45,540 bases of DNA from Planctomycetaceae bacterium. GTDB lineage: Bacteria > Planctomycetota > Planctomycetia > Pirellulales > PNKZ01. Location: positions 1-45,540 of the forward strand of contig JAEUIN010000272.1 of assembly GCA_016793115.1 (NCBI GenBank). The letters are read 5' to 3'. Below the pieces are notes generated by a model, which had not been told where the DNA came from, ran no database searches, and was given only the letters and a program-made list of their open reading frames with translations. Within the stretch, counting starts at the first letter, position 1. The number at the start of each line of letters is the position of its first letter. The position numbers and the translations under genes are program-made. This document shows, piece by piece, positions 18,872 through 27,616 of this stretch.

Positions 18872-19945
18872 CTAGGCGATGATCGGGCGAAGGTCGTCTT
18901 CATGGCGGCGAACCCAGCCGACGATGTCGTCGACGATTTGCGGCACCGTGCGATGTGGTCGCCAGCCGTAGGCGTTTTCGACGCGGCGCGAGTCGGTCAC
19001 GTAAATGCGTAAATCGACCGGCGACGTCTCGGGAACGCTTTCGATCGGCACCGTGTTGCCGGTCGCCGCTCGACAAAGCTCGGTCAACTCCTGAAGCGAC
19101 GACGAGATTCTCCAACCGCCGCCGACGTTGTAAATCCGTCCCCGCCAATCCGCCGGCTTTTCCAACTGCAGAACCAACAAATCGAAAAGGTCGTCGACGT
19201 GCAGCATGTCGCGAACCTGCTTCCCCCGGCCGCCGTAACCGATGTATCGCAGACCGCGCCGGAAGAGATGCCGCGCGACCCACAATGTCACGACCCCTTG
19301 ATCGACTTTCCCCATCTGGCGCGGGCCGGTGAGAATGCCGCATCGATTGATGAGCGCGGGCATGCCGTGACTGTAGGCGAATTCTTGAATCAACAGCTCC
19401 GCGGAGAGTTTCGTCGCCCCATACAACGAGCGTGCGCCCTCGAGCGGAAACTCTTCGGCGACGCCCGCCGCCGACAAACCGGGCGGATTGTTTTCCGCGG
19501 TCCAAACGAAGCGCGTCGCCTCCTCGCGCCAAGGGAGCGCGTTCAAGCGCTCGATCGGATACACCCGGCTCGTGCTCAAAAACAGGAACGCGGCTTCGCG
19601 TCGGCGGGCCGATTCCAAGCAATGAATCGTGCCGACCAAGTTGTTTTGCAGCAGCGGCAACGGCGACTCATGCAGCCCCGCCTGCACGGAAGGCTCGGCG
19701 GAGCAATCGATCAGTAAATCGTATTGCGGCCAAGCGTCGACGTCTTCCGGGCAGCGAATGTCGCCGTGCAAGAAGTCGACGCCGTAACGCCGCAATCGCG
19801 GCAGATTGAGTTCGCCGCCGCGACGCTTCAAGTTGTCGACCGCCGTGACGCGGACGTCGGCGTACGCCCGCTTGAACGACACGCTCAGATTTGCGCCGAC
19901 GAAACCTGCGCCGCCGGTAATGAGGATGCTTTTAAACGGCGGCAT
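18872..19945 (-). CDS. NAD-dependent sugar-nucleotide epimerase (CDP-paratose epimerase-like)
   Basis: A 357-residue extended SDR enzyme. The Rossmann motif is TGGAGFVGANL, the cofactor-specificity region is VDNLKRRGGELNLPRL (very like CDP-paratose/tyvelose epimerases), and the catalytic YGATK contains the Tyr and Lys pair. It probably makes a nucleotide sugar for the GT2 gene that follows after 13 bases. The start at 19945 places the Rossmann fold at the N-terminus. An ATG at 19993 would add 16 residues of no clear fold. Exact substrate unknown. Confidence 0.88.
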   Translation of the reverse strand: MPPFKSILITGGAGFVGANLSVSFKRAYADVRVTAVDNLKRRGGELNLPRLRRYGVDFLHGDIRCPEDVDAWPQYDLLIDCSAEPSVQAGLHESPLPLLQNNLVGTIHCLESARRREAAFLFLSTSRVYPIERLNALPWREEATRFVWTAENNPPGLSAAGVAEEFPLEGARSLYGATKLSAELLIQEFAYSHGMPALINRCGILTGPRQMGKVDQGVVTLWVARHLFRRGLRYIGYGGRGKQVRDMLHVDDLFDLLVLQLEKPADWRGRIYNVGGGWRISSSLQELTELCRAATGNTVPIESVPETSPVDLRIYVTDSRRVENAYGWRPHRTVPQIVDDIVGWVRRHEDDLRPIIA

Positions 19946-20054
19946 GCCAAGAGAGACGAATTTCGCGACGGGCGGCGGAAGTCGCCGACCCATGGCTTAC
20001 GTCGTACTTGGTGCCCCCCCGCTTTTCAAGAGCACCGCGGCCGCAAAGCGGCGA

Positions 20055-20486
20055 TTATCGATGGAGAAATTTCGATACGCCGGGAATCGACGCCAATTGG
20101 TGCCGCAAGGCGTCGTTGCTCAAGGCAAAACCGCCGTAAAGTCCCAGTGTGATCCCAATGAGTAGAATCAGCGGCGAAACCGAACCCGACGGATTTCGCC
20201 GGCGCAACTTATTGATGTCGAGGTTGGTCCGCTTTAATCCGATTCGAAACGTCCCTTCGCAGTTCTGCACCCGGACGACTTCCAAACGCAGCCAGTCGCC
20301 GTCGTCCGTTTCTAGTTGGATTTCCGCGCCGGGCACGAGTTGCGGCGCCTCTCGACAACTGACGCAAATTCCCCCCGACGATTCGTCGACGATTTGCACG
20401 TCGACGGCGTGGCGCTGAATCCAGAGAGTCGCCTCTCGGATGTCGGCCAGCGGCGATCGGAATGTTTCGCGACGATTCATCGGCAT
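20055..20486 (-). CDS. PilZ-domain protein with a C-terminal membrane helix
   Basis: A 143-residue protein. The N-terminal NRRETFR and the VDESSGGICVSC segment match the RxxxR and D/NxSxxG motifs with which PilZ domains bind cyclic di-GMP. A beta-barrel region follows, then one transmembrane helix (about 104-123, PLILLIGITLGLYGGFALS). Anchoring the sensor to the membrane suggests control of an envelope process. The neighbouring minus-strand glycan genes are candidates, but they start 110 bases further on, and co-transcription is uncertain. Confidence 0.82.
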   Translation of the reverse strand: MPMNRRETFRSPLADIREATLWIQRHAVDVQIVDESSGGICVSCREAPQLVPGAEIQLETDDGDWLRLEVVRVQNCEGTFRIGLKRTNLDINKLRRRNPSGSVSPLILLIGITLGLYGGFALSNDALRHQLASIPGVSKFLHR

Positions 20487-20833
20487 GACGCGGAAGAGCG
20501 AGAGACTGCTTGCGGAGCCACCTCAAATCTAGGTCACAAACGCGACTTAGGGTGAACGCGCAAATAACGACCAATTGATGGGTTCATTTTCCGCTTAATC
20601 GATACCGGCGGCATATGCTCGCACGCAGAATCGTCTTAATCGCCAACTTTTGTCCGAAACCGGCTCCAGACCACGGATAAACCGCGATCTCCGCCGGGTT
20701 TCCCTACCGCTTTTCAGCGCCATGAAAAACCGTACACTGGTCGTTTCGCGTCGCCGAGCTTCGCCCGCCAGACCGCTCGCCGCTGACTTTGCCGCTTCAT
20801 TTCCAACTCCCTATCGCGATAGGACGTTTCCTC
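20487..20833. other. Divergent intergenic region between PilZ gene and PfkB kinase
   Basis: No gene is seen. It must hold promoters for both divergent genes. Weak candidates exist toward the kinase (TTTTCA, 16 bases, TACACT near 20717-20745), but none is convincing. No strong dyad was found. Confidence 0.4.
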
Positions 20834-21916
20834 ATGTCCGGTTTGAACATTCGCCAAGACGCCTGCGAACTCGATTTCCTCTCCCTGGGCGCGCTCGTGC
20901 ACCGGCTGGATCCGGGCATCATCCCGTTCCGCAAGGCCACGAACTTCGACGTGCATGTGTCCGGCGGCGAATACAACGTCGCGGCGAATCTCTCCGACTG
21001 CTTCGGATTGAAGACCGGCATCGCCACGGCCATGGTCAACTACGGCATCGGTGAGCTCGTCGAGGCTCGCGTCCGCGAGAAGGGCGTCAAGCCGTTCTAT
21101 AAGCGCTTCGAGCACGACGGCGTCCGCGGTCCGAACATCGCCACCGTCTATAGCGACCAAGGCCACGGCGTCCGCGCTCCCGTCGTGTTCTACAACCGGG
21201 CCAACGAGGCCGGCGCGATGCTCAAGCCGGGCGATTTCGATTGGAAGTCGATCCATGCCGCCGGCTGCCGTTGGTTTCACTCCGGCGGCATCTTCGCGGC
21301 GCTCTCCTCGACCACGTCCGAACTCATCGTCGAAGGCATGAAGGCGGCGAAGGCCGCCGGCGCGGTCACCTCGTTCGATCTGAACTACCGCGCCAAGCTT
21401 TGGGCCACGCTCGGCGGCGCGGCCAAGGGGCAGGAAATGATCGGCAAGATCGTCGAAAACGTCGATGCCCTGATCGGCAACGAAGAAGACCTGCAAAAGG
21501 GTCTCGGCATCGAAGGGCAAGACGTCGAACATAAATCGAAGCTCGATCCCGATCAGTTCTTCAAGCTCATTGAGAAGGCCGTCAAGAAGTTCCCCAACGT
21601 GAAGTGCGTGGCGACGACGCTCCGCGAAGTGCATTCGACGAATCGCCACGACTGGGCCGCGGTCGTCTGGCTCGACGGCGAAAAGTTCGTCAGCCCGACC
21701 TGTCAGCTCGACGTCATCGATCGCATCGGCGGCGGCGACGGTTTCGCGGCCGGCCTGATCTACGGCCTCCTCTCCGGCCGCAAGCCGGAAGAAGCGCTGC
21801 GCCTCGGTTGGGCTCACGGCGCGCTGCTCACCACGTTCCCCGGCGACGTGACGATGGCCAAGCTGCCGGAAGTCGAAGCCTTGGCCAAGGGCGGTTCGGC
21901 CCGCGTCCAGCGCTAG
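20834..21916 (+). CDS. PfkB-family sugar kinase, 2-keto-3-deoxygluconate kinase-like
   Basis: A 360-residue ribokinase-fold enzyme. The sugar-binding region VSGGEYNVAANLSDCFG is near the N-terminus. The anion hole and catalytic base are in RIGGGDGFAAGLIYGLL, a GGGD variant of the usual GAGD motif. The overall layout fits 2-keto-3-deoxygluconate kinases, which feed uronate or gluconate breakdown into glycolysis. The ATG at 20834 has AGGA about 10 bases upstream. The gene has its own intrinsic terminator. No KDPG aldolase or uronate genes are adjacent, so the substrate is from the family only. Confidence 0.82.
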   Translation: MSGLNIRQDACELDFLSLGALVHRLDPGIIPFRKATNFDVHVSGGEYNVAANLSDCFGLKTGIATAMVNYGIGELVEARVREKGVKPFYKRFEHDGVRGPNIATVYSDQGHGVRAPVVFYNRANEAGAMLKPGDFDWKSIHAAGCRWFHSGGIFAALSSTTSELIVEGMKAAKAAGAVTSFDLNYRAKLWATLGGAAKGQEMIGKIVENVDALIGNEEDLQKGLGIEGQDVEHKSKLDPDQFFKLIEKAVKKFPNVKCVATTLREVHSTNRHDWAAVVWLDGEKFVSPTCQLDVIDRIGGGDGFAAGLIYGLLSGRKPEEALRLGWAHGALLTTFPGDVTMAKLPEVEALAKGGSARVQR

Positions 21917-21942
21917 TCCGCCGCACAACGCCCACACCTGCG

Positions 21943-21977
21943 ATGCCGTCGCGACATTCTCGCGGCGGCATTTTTTT
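21943..21977 (+). terminator. Intrinsic terminator of the PfkB kinase gene
   Basis: The 12-bp stem ATGCCGTCGCGA / TCGCGGCGGCAT (one G-U pair) has loop CATTC. It ends in a run of seven T beginning with the last stem base (21971-21977). Confidence 0.92.
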
Positions 21978-22125
21978 GCGCGTTTCGGCAGTGCCGGCAG
22001 CGCAGGTTAAGATGGAGGCCCCAAGTAAGATAGTCGAGTGCGCCGATTCGCTCTAGGGTAACGACACTCATGGGCCGATACCTACCGAAAGTAAGGTGAT
22101 CGATTCACACCAAAAGGCGATGGTG

Positions 22126-23286
22126 ATGAGAGTCTCAACGTTGCGTTTCGCAGGTTGCTTGGTCTTGCTGGTCGGCATTGGTCCGGTGCAGGCCGAAACT
22201 CCCCGTTTGGAAGCGGAATGGGAGCCGTTCGTACGGCCCATCGCTTCGACCACGGAGTTGGAACTCGTCGAGGTGCGCCGCGCAACCGCGAGCAGTTCGA
22301 CCGCGGCGACCAACCCTTGGTCGTTCAGCCTCACGCAAACATCGGACTACGGCACCAATCTCGCCCTGCCGATCGGACTCACGCCGGCAAACACGCTCCT
22401 GTCACCAGCCGGCAATCCGGCGGTCGCCGGAATTCTCACGGGCGTTCAAGCGAACAACCTCGGCATCCTCGGCAACCTCGGCATTTTGCCGGTGCCGCCG
22501 GGCACGCCGCCGGTCGGCGTTTTCGAAGACGACTTCCAATTCCAAACCACGGCCGCGACGCAATACCAGCGCCAGGTCGGCGAGTTCGGCACCTTCACGG
22601 CGACTTACACCTATTATCAAAGCCTGCATCCGGACGTCGACGAGGTCGACTTGCAAAGCCACACGCCGACCGCGGCGTATGCCTTGAAGCTCACCGATCG
22701 CCTGACGACGGCCGCCTACTACAACTACTCCTACTACTTCCTCAGCGGCAGTTCGTTTCTCTCTCAAAACCGCGTCGGCCTGTTGAGCACGTTCGTCGCC
22801 AACGAGCGTTGGGATTTCGCCGCCGGCGTCAACTACTCCAACGTCAACTTCCGCCAACAGTCCGACTTCTTGAACTCCGATAATTACGCCGGCGCTCTCG
22901 AAGCGACTCGCTATTTCAACGACGACCGGACAACCTACCTCAAGGTCGGCTACGGCCCCGGCTACTCCGACGCCCGCCTCAGCGGCTTCGCCTATCAGCT
23001 GAACAATGTCTACGCCACCTACCGCGAACTCTTCGGACGGGACAACCGAAACGAAGTCCGCTTTAGCGGGGGTTACGGATTCTACGATTTCATCGGCCCC
23101 GATCCGCTTCAGCCGGGCATCTTCCGCGCCGACAACATCTGGACCACGGGGATGTTTTATGGGCGCAAGATCAACGACAACATGCAGTTGTTCGCGCAGT
23201 ACACGTACCTCAACAGCAACTCGAACGTGGCGCGTCAACTCTATAATTCCGATCTGATCTCGTTCGGCGTGACCTACGCCCGGTAA
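22126..23286 (+). CDS. Outer-membrane beta-barrel protein
   Basis: A 386-residue secreted protein. The N-terminus MRVSTLRFAGCLVLLVGIG forms a signal peptide with likely cleavage after PVQA. The remainder is a long series of amphipathic Tyr-rich strands (TATYTYYQS, AAYYNYSYYF, FAAGVNYSNVNF) ending in ISFGVTYAR, a C-terminal strand with terminal aromatic/Arg as in barrel proteins. The start at 22126 is preferred because AAGG lies about 9 bases upstream; an ATG at 22120 is too close to it. No specific family was recognised. Role unknown, possibly a porin. Confidence 0.78.
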   Translation: MRVSTLRFAGCLVLLVGIGPVQAETPRLEAEWEPFVRPIASTTELELVEVRRATASSSTAATNPWSFSLTQTSDYGTNLALPIGLTPANTLLSPAGNPAVAGILTGVQANNLGILGNLGILPVPPGTPPVGVFEDDFQFQTTAATQYQRQVGEFGTFTATYTYYQSLHPDVDEVDLQSHTPTAAYALKLTDRLTTAAYYNYSYYFLSGSSFLSQNRVGLLSTFVANERWDFAAGVNYSNVNFRQQSDFLNSDNYAGALEATRYFNDDRTTYLKVGYGPGYSDARLSGFAYQLNNVYATYRELFGRDNRNEVRFSGGYGFYDFIGPDPLQPGIFRADNIWTTGMFYGRKINDNMQLFAQYTYLNSNSNVARQLYNSDLISFGVTYAR

Positions 23287-23364
23287 GGGGATTGGCCCAA
23301 GGCGGTAAAATAGTTCGGTTGGGGCCGAAGCGGTTCCGGCCGAATTCCATCGCCGGAGCCCTTC

Positions 23365-23967
23365 ATGTCGCCGCAAAACTCCGATCTGCACGGCAGCGCG
23401 CCCGACAAATCGCCGGTGGCCTTGCTGCTGATCGACGTCGTCAACGACTTGGACTTTCCCGAAGGGGAACAACTCTTTGAGTTCGCGTTGCCGGCCGCAA
23501 AGCGGATCGCCGAATTGAAGCAACGTTGCCAAGCCGCCCGGATTCCGGTCGTCTACGTCAACGACAATTTCGGCCGCTGGCAATCGAACTTCACCACGCA
23601 CGTCGAACATTGCCTGCAAGACGACGTGCTCGGCAAGCCGATCGTCGAGTTGCTCGCTCCCGACGACGACGATTACTACGTCTTGAAGCCGAAGCACTCC
23701 GGCTTTTATTCCACGACGCTCGACCTCCTGCTGCGGCACTTGCACACGAAGACGGTCGTCGTCGCCGGAGTGGCCGGCGACATCTGCGTATTATTCACGG
23801 CCGGCGACGCCTATCTGCGCGACCTGCGCGTCGTCGTGCCGGCCGATTGCGTCGCCTCGAACTCGCAAGAGGAAAACGACGCCGCGCTCAAGCTGATGGC
23901 GAAGATTCTCAAAGCCGACGTGCGGCCGTCGACCGAGCTTGACCTTGAGAAGTTGTTGAACGACTGA
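23365..23967 (+). CDS. Isochorismatase-family cysteine hydrolase
   Basis: A 200-residue hydrolase with the catalytic triad in place: Asp24 in LLIDVVND, Lys108 in LKPKHSGF, and Cys141 in VAGDICVLFTAGDA. The cis-peptide preceding the Cys is also typical. Members hydrolyse isochorismate, nicotinamide or related amides, and the sequence does not fix which. GGAG lies 7 bases before the ATG. The gene follows the barrel protein after 78 bases and ends just before a palindrome doublet shared with the convergent hrpB gene. Confidence 0.9.
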   Translation: MSPQNSDLHGSAPDKSPVALLLIDVVNDLDFPEGEQLFEFALPAAKRIAELKQRCQAARIPVVYVNDNFGRWQSNFTTHVEHCLQDDVLGKPIVELLAPDDDDYYVLKPKHSGFYSTTLDLLLRHLHTKTVVVAGVAGDICVLFTAGDAYLRDLRVVVPADCVASNSQEENDAALKLMAKILKADVRPSTELDLEKLLND

Positions 23968-23973
23968 CGCACG

Positions 23974-24042
23974 GTAGGGAACGCCCTCTGTGGCGTTCCG
24001 TCCGGATTGCGGGAGGAGGAACGCCGCGGAGACGTTCCCTAC
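23974..24042. repeat. Palindrome doublet (REPIN-like, family B)
   Basis: A 69-bp element with ends GTAGGGAACG (23974) and CGTTCCCTAC (24033-24042). Inside are two hairpins in opposite orientation, one GGAACGCC / GGCGTTCC with a 6-base loop. It fills the space between the convergent isochorismatase and hrpB genes, whose stops lie 6 and 4 bases away, and may end both transcripts. Confidence 0.75.
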
Positions 24043-24046
24043 AGTC

Positions 24047-26611
24047 TCAATTCGGCCTGCGTTGCGGCCGGCGCTCCGGCACCGCCGTCAGCGGATCGTC
24101 GGGCCAGGCGTGTTTCGGGTAGCGTCGCTTCAGCTCCTTCTTTACTTCGCCGTAAGTGTTCTTCCAAAAACTCGCCAAGTCGGGAGTGATCTGCTGCACG
24201 CGGTAGTTCGGCGCGAGCAAGTGCAGCAACACCGGCACGCGTCCGCCGCCGACGCGGGGCGTTTCTTTGAGCCCGAACAGTTCTTGTAACCGCACGGCCA
24301 ACACCGGCGGCTTACCGACTTCGTAAGTCAACGCGATCCGGCTCCCGCTCGGCACCGCGATCCGCTCCGGCGCATCGCGTTCGACGGCGGCGAGTTGCTG
24401 AGAGTCGAGCAGCGATTGTAAGGCCGCGACGGGCGAAGACTTCTTAAGTTCCGCGACGCTCGCCTTGCCCCGACACCACGCCGGCAGCACCGTCCGCCAA
24501 GGTTCCGCGCCGAAGTTCGGCCAGTTCAGCTCCGGACGCCATTGCCGCAGGCATTCGACCCGCGCCAAGTAATTCTTCGCCTCCTCGTCGACGAACTGCG
24601 CCGGATCGAACCGCTCGGCGACGGCCGCAGCCAGCATCTCGCCCGGATCGACGTCGCTCGGCAGCGCCGCCGGCGTTTCATCAAGCACCAGATCAAGAAA
24701 CCGCGTCCGGCGCACGGCGGAAACCTTCTCCCGTTCGGCGTCGAACGCCACGTCGACGCGTGTCGTCAGATGCGTCTCGGGCAGCCAAGCCCGCTCGACG
24801 AGCGACGCCTGCCGCACCAACGTCTCGCTTTGTCCCGACTCGGTCAGCTCGACGGCGACGAACAGTTCGGCGTCGGCCACCGCGCTCTCGTCGGCCAGCC
24901 GCACGCCGCGGCCGCCGACCATCACACCGCGCCGCCCCTTCGGCTCACGCCGCTTGCAGATGCGATCCGGAAACGCGACGCACAGCGCGCGCAGGATCGC
25001 CTCGTCGCTTTCCGGGGAGCCGGGAGCGTGCGCCACCGGAGTCTTGCCGCGCCGTTCGTCGATCAATCGCACTAATTGGTCGCGTGCCCGCAGAATCTGC
25101 TGCCCAGGCCCGCGCAACAGCTCGCCGACGGGCGAATCGCGCCGTCCATTGCGATCGAAAGCTTCGAGCGCCGCCAGCCGGTCGAGCGCGTCGGAATCGC
25201 TGTGATGGTCCGCCTTGAAGCGCGGGCCGCGGCCGCGAAACGGATCGCGGTCGGCCAACAGCGCGGCGCAGAGGGCCGCCCGCTGCGCCGCGCCGCGGCG
25301 TTCTCCTTCGACGAGCAGGCGCGCCAACCGCGGTTGCAGCGGAAACTGTGCCAAGCGCTTTCCTAAGTCGGTGATCGCCCCGAGGTCGAGGGCGTCGAGT
25401 TCGTCGAGCAATTCCAGGGCTTGGTCGAGCGCCGCCGGCGGCGGAGCCTCGTACCAAGGAAAATCGCGCACGCTCGGCTCGCCCCAGGCCAAGAGTTGCA
25501 GCGCCGCTTCCGAAAGATCGACGCGCGCGATCTCCGGCTGTTCGTAATCGCGCAGCGACTGCTGCTCGCGCTCGCTCCACAACCGGAGGCAGCGCCCCGG
25601 AGCCGTGCGGCCGGCACGGCCGGCTCGCTGATCGGCCGAAGCCCGCGAAATGCGCACGAGATCCAGGCGATTCAAGCCCAGTTGCGGATCGAGCCGATTC
25701 ACGCGGGCCCAGCCGCCGTCGACGACCGCGGTCACGCCGTCGATCGTGAGCGACGTCTCCGCGACGTTCGTCGCCAACACCACCTTGCGCCGGTTGAGCG
25801 GACGCAGCACCCGCTGCTGTTCTTCGAGCGGGAGATCGCCGTAGAGCGAGAGGAGCGCCAAGTCGAGACGCTCGGCGTCGTCGGCCAAGAGTTCTGCGGT
25901 GCGGCGAATCTCGCCGACGCCGGGCAGGAACGCGAGCAAGTCGCCCGTCGTCGCGGCGAGCATTTGCCGCACTCCGTCGGCGACTTGTGCTTCGAGCGGG
26001 CCGGTCGGCGGGAAGCGTTGGTATTCGATTGCGACGGGAAACGTCCGGCCGGCGCTCTCCAGCGTCGGGCAATCGCCGAGGTAACGAGCGATCGGGCCGG
26101 GGTCGAGCGTCGCCGACATGACGACCGTGCGGAGATCGGGGCGCACTTCCTGGCGCACCCGCCGCACCATTCCGAGAGCCAAATCAGAATCAAGACTCCG
26201 CTCGTGGAACTCGTCGAACACCACGGCCGCGACGTCTTCCAAAAATGGGTCGTCCTGCAGACGGCGCAGAAACACGCCTTCCGTGCACACCAGGAGCCGG
26301 GTGCGGGCCGAAGCGCGGCGCTCGAAGCGAACCTGATAGCCGACTTCGTCGCCGACCTCGCCGCCGCGTTCTTCGACAATCCGCGTCGCCGCGGCGCGGG
26401 CCGCTACGCGGCGGGGCTGTAGCAGCACGATTTGCCCCGGTCGCCGTGCGCCGGCGATTTCCGCCAACCCGGCGTCGAGCATCGCCGGCGGCACGCGCGT
26501 CGTCTTGCCGGCGCCGGGCGGAGCTTTCAGGACGACCGCACCGGCGTCGCGGAGCGCCGCCCTGAGTTGCGGCAAGACTTCGTCGACGGGAAGGGACGTG
26601 CGCGGCGGCAT
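24047..26611 (-). CDS. hrpB: ATP-dependent helicase HrpB
   Basis: An 854-residue DEAH/RHA-type helicase, normal size for HrpB. Walker A GAGKTTR (residues 33-39), the DEFHER variant of DEAH (about 132) that marks HrpB, SATLDPG, ATNVAETSLT, and the motif VI region SADQRAGRAGRTAPG are intact. The HrpB C-terminal domain is present, ending in a basic tail. Its cellular role is poorly defined in most bacteria. The ATG at 26611 has no clear ribosome binding site. A 64-bp palindrome lies between it and the upstream NIPSNAP gene. Confidence 0.95.
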   Translation of the reverse strand: MPPRTSLPVDEVLPQLRAALRDAGAVVLKAPPGAGKTTRVPPAMLDAGLAEIAGARRPGQIVLLQPRRVAARAAATRIVEERGGEVGDEVGYQVRFERRASARTRLLVCTEGVFLRRLQDDPFLEDVAAVVFDEFHERSLDSDLALGMVRRVRQEVRPDLRTVVMSATLDPGPIARYLGDCPTLESAGRTFPVAIEYQRFPPTGPLEAQVADGVRQMLAATTGDLLAFLPGVGEIRRTAELLADDAERLDLALLSLYGDLPLEEQQRVLRPLNRRKVVLATNVAETSLTIDGVTAVVDGGWARVNRLDPQLGLNRLDLVRISRASADQRAGRAGRTAPGRCLRLWSEREQQSLRDYEQPEIARVDLSEAALQLLAWGEPSVRDFPWYEAPPPAALDQALELLDELDALDLGAITDLGKRLAQFPLQPRLARLLVEGERRGAAQRAALCAALLADRDPFRGRGPRFKADHHSDSDALDRLAALEAFDRNGRRDSPVGELLRGPGQQILRARDQLVRLIDERRGKTPVAHAPGSPESDEAILRALCVAFPDRICKRREPKGRRGVMVGGRGVRLADESAVADAELFVAVELTESGQSETLVRQASLVERAWLPETHLTTRVDVAFDAEREKVSAVRRTRFLDLVLDETPAALPSDVDPGEMLAAAVAERFDPAQFVDEEAKNYLARVECLRQWRPELNWPNFGAEPWRTVLPAWCRGKASVAELKKSSPVAALQSLLDSQQLAAVERDAPERIAVPSGSRIALTYEVGKPPVLAVRLQELFGLKETPRVGGGRVPVLLHLLAPNYRVQQITPDLASFWKNTYGEVKKELKRRYPKHAWPDDPLTAVPERRPQRRPN

Positions 26612-26636
26612 ATCGAAAAACGTACCAAAAGAAATC

Positions 26637-26700
26637 GGCGAGCGGCGAGCATCCGTCGACCGGCTCTGCAGAACCGGCCGGCTGATGCCCGCCGCTCGCC
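26637..26700. repeat. 64-bp near-perfect palindrome (family C copy 1)
   Basis: The two 32-base halves match at 27 positions, with no loop. The ends are perfect 11-bp arms, GGCGAGCGGCG / CGCCGCTCGCC. The ends GCGAGCGGYGAG and CCGCCGCTCGC recur at 37130-37200. On the minus strand it follows the NIPSNAP gene, where it could act as a transcript end or barrier before hrpB. Confidence 0.8.
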
Positions 26701-26726
26701 TTATGCAAGCTGGGCTTCGTAGCCGA

Positions 26727-27491
26727 CTACCGCAGCGGCGAGTAATCCGTCGGCGCGAGGAACTCCGACACCACGCCTTTTTCCTTTTCGGTGAGCGAGC
26801 CGCCCGCCTTCTCTTCCGATGCGGTGCGGGCTTTCACCCAATCGGCGTCTTCGCGAAACGCCCCGTACGAAGCCTTCGCGGCCGCCTGGTCCTTATGCGC
26901 GAGCAGGTACACAAGCATCTTGTCGGCGTTCTTCTGGTCGGCCATGTAGTTCCAATACACGACGTTCGTCATGCCGTGCTTCTCGAACAACTTCACCGTG
27001 TGGTTGCGGAAGCGGGCGTTCAGATCGTCGAGGTTGTCTTTCGTGGCCGTGTAGGTGCGCAGTTCAAACACTCGCGGGCCGGCCTTCTCGATCTTCAACG
27101 GCGGCGAGTAGTCGGTCGTTTGCATGAACACGCTGACGACTTTGGCGACCAGCTTCCCGTCGACTTCCGAAGCCTTTTGCGCTTTCTTCCAAGCCGGATC
27201 GTTGACGAACGACTTCCATGACGCCTCGCGCGCCGCACGTGTCGGGTACGACAAAAAGTAAACGAGCTTTTGCTCTTTGTTGTCGAGCGGCACGAAGTAG
27301 CCGACGTTCGTGATGCCGTGCTTTTCAAACAGCTTCAGCGTGTGATCACGGAAGCGCTTGTTGAGCGCATCGAGTTTGCCGGGGGCGGCGTAGTAGACGC
27401 GCATCTCGTAAACGCGCGTGTCGGCTTCGGCTTGAGCCGCGGCCGGCAGCAACGCGGCGACGGAGCAGAGCAGGGGAGCGATAAGTTTCAT
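26727..27491 (-). CDS. Secreted tandem NIPSNAP-domain protein
   Basis: A 254-residue protein with a signal peptide (MKLIAPLLCSVAALLPAAAQ, cleavage near AEA). Two NIPSNAP (dimeric alpha-beta barrel) repeats follow, at about 25-130 and 140-250. Each has the pattern R(V/L)YEMR/FELR, FR(D/N)HTxKLFEKHG(I/M)TNV and a DPAW/DADW turn. The repeats are clearly related, pointing to an internal duplication that makes a pseudo-dimer. The biochemical role of bacterial NIPSNAPs is unknown. Export is unusual compared with the mitochondrial family name but common in planctomycetes. Confidence 0.9.
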   Translation of the reverse strand: MKLIAPLLCSVAALLPAAAQAEADTRVYEMRVYYAAPGKLDALNKRFRDHTLKLFEKHGITNVGYFVPLDNKEQKLVYFLSYPTRAAREASWKSFVNDPAWKKAQKASEVDGKLVAKVVSVFMQTTDYSPPLKIEKAGPRVFELRTYTATKDNLDDLNARFRNHTVKLFEKHGMTNVVYWNYMADQKNADKMLVYLLAHKDQAAAKASYGAFREDADWVKARTASEEKAGGSLTEKEKGVVSEFLAPTDYSPLR

Positions 27492-27520
27492 CGGGGTAAC
27501 TTTCGAGTGAGCGGTAAGGA

Positions 27521-27597
27521 CGTTTAGCCGCCTCGCTTACGCGGCGTGCTCCGAACGAACCGGAAACGCGCCGAGCAAGCTCGACGGCTAAACACGT
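27521..27597. repeat. Palindrome doublet (REPIN-like, family D)
   Basis: The ends GTTTAGCCG (27522-27530) and CGGCTAAAC (27585-27593) are perfect inverses. Each half contains its own hairpin (GCCGC / GCGGC, and CGAGC-AA-GCTCG). The halves share a consensus of GTTTAGCCG, two variable bases, then GCTT and CGGCG. It lies between the esterase stop and the NIPSNAP start, so it is in the NIPSNAP 5' region. Confidence 0.7.
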
Positions 27598-27616
27598 TAA
27601 CGACGACGAACCGGCG

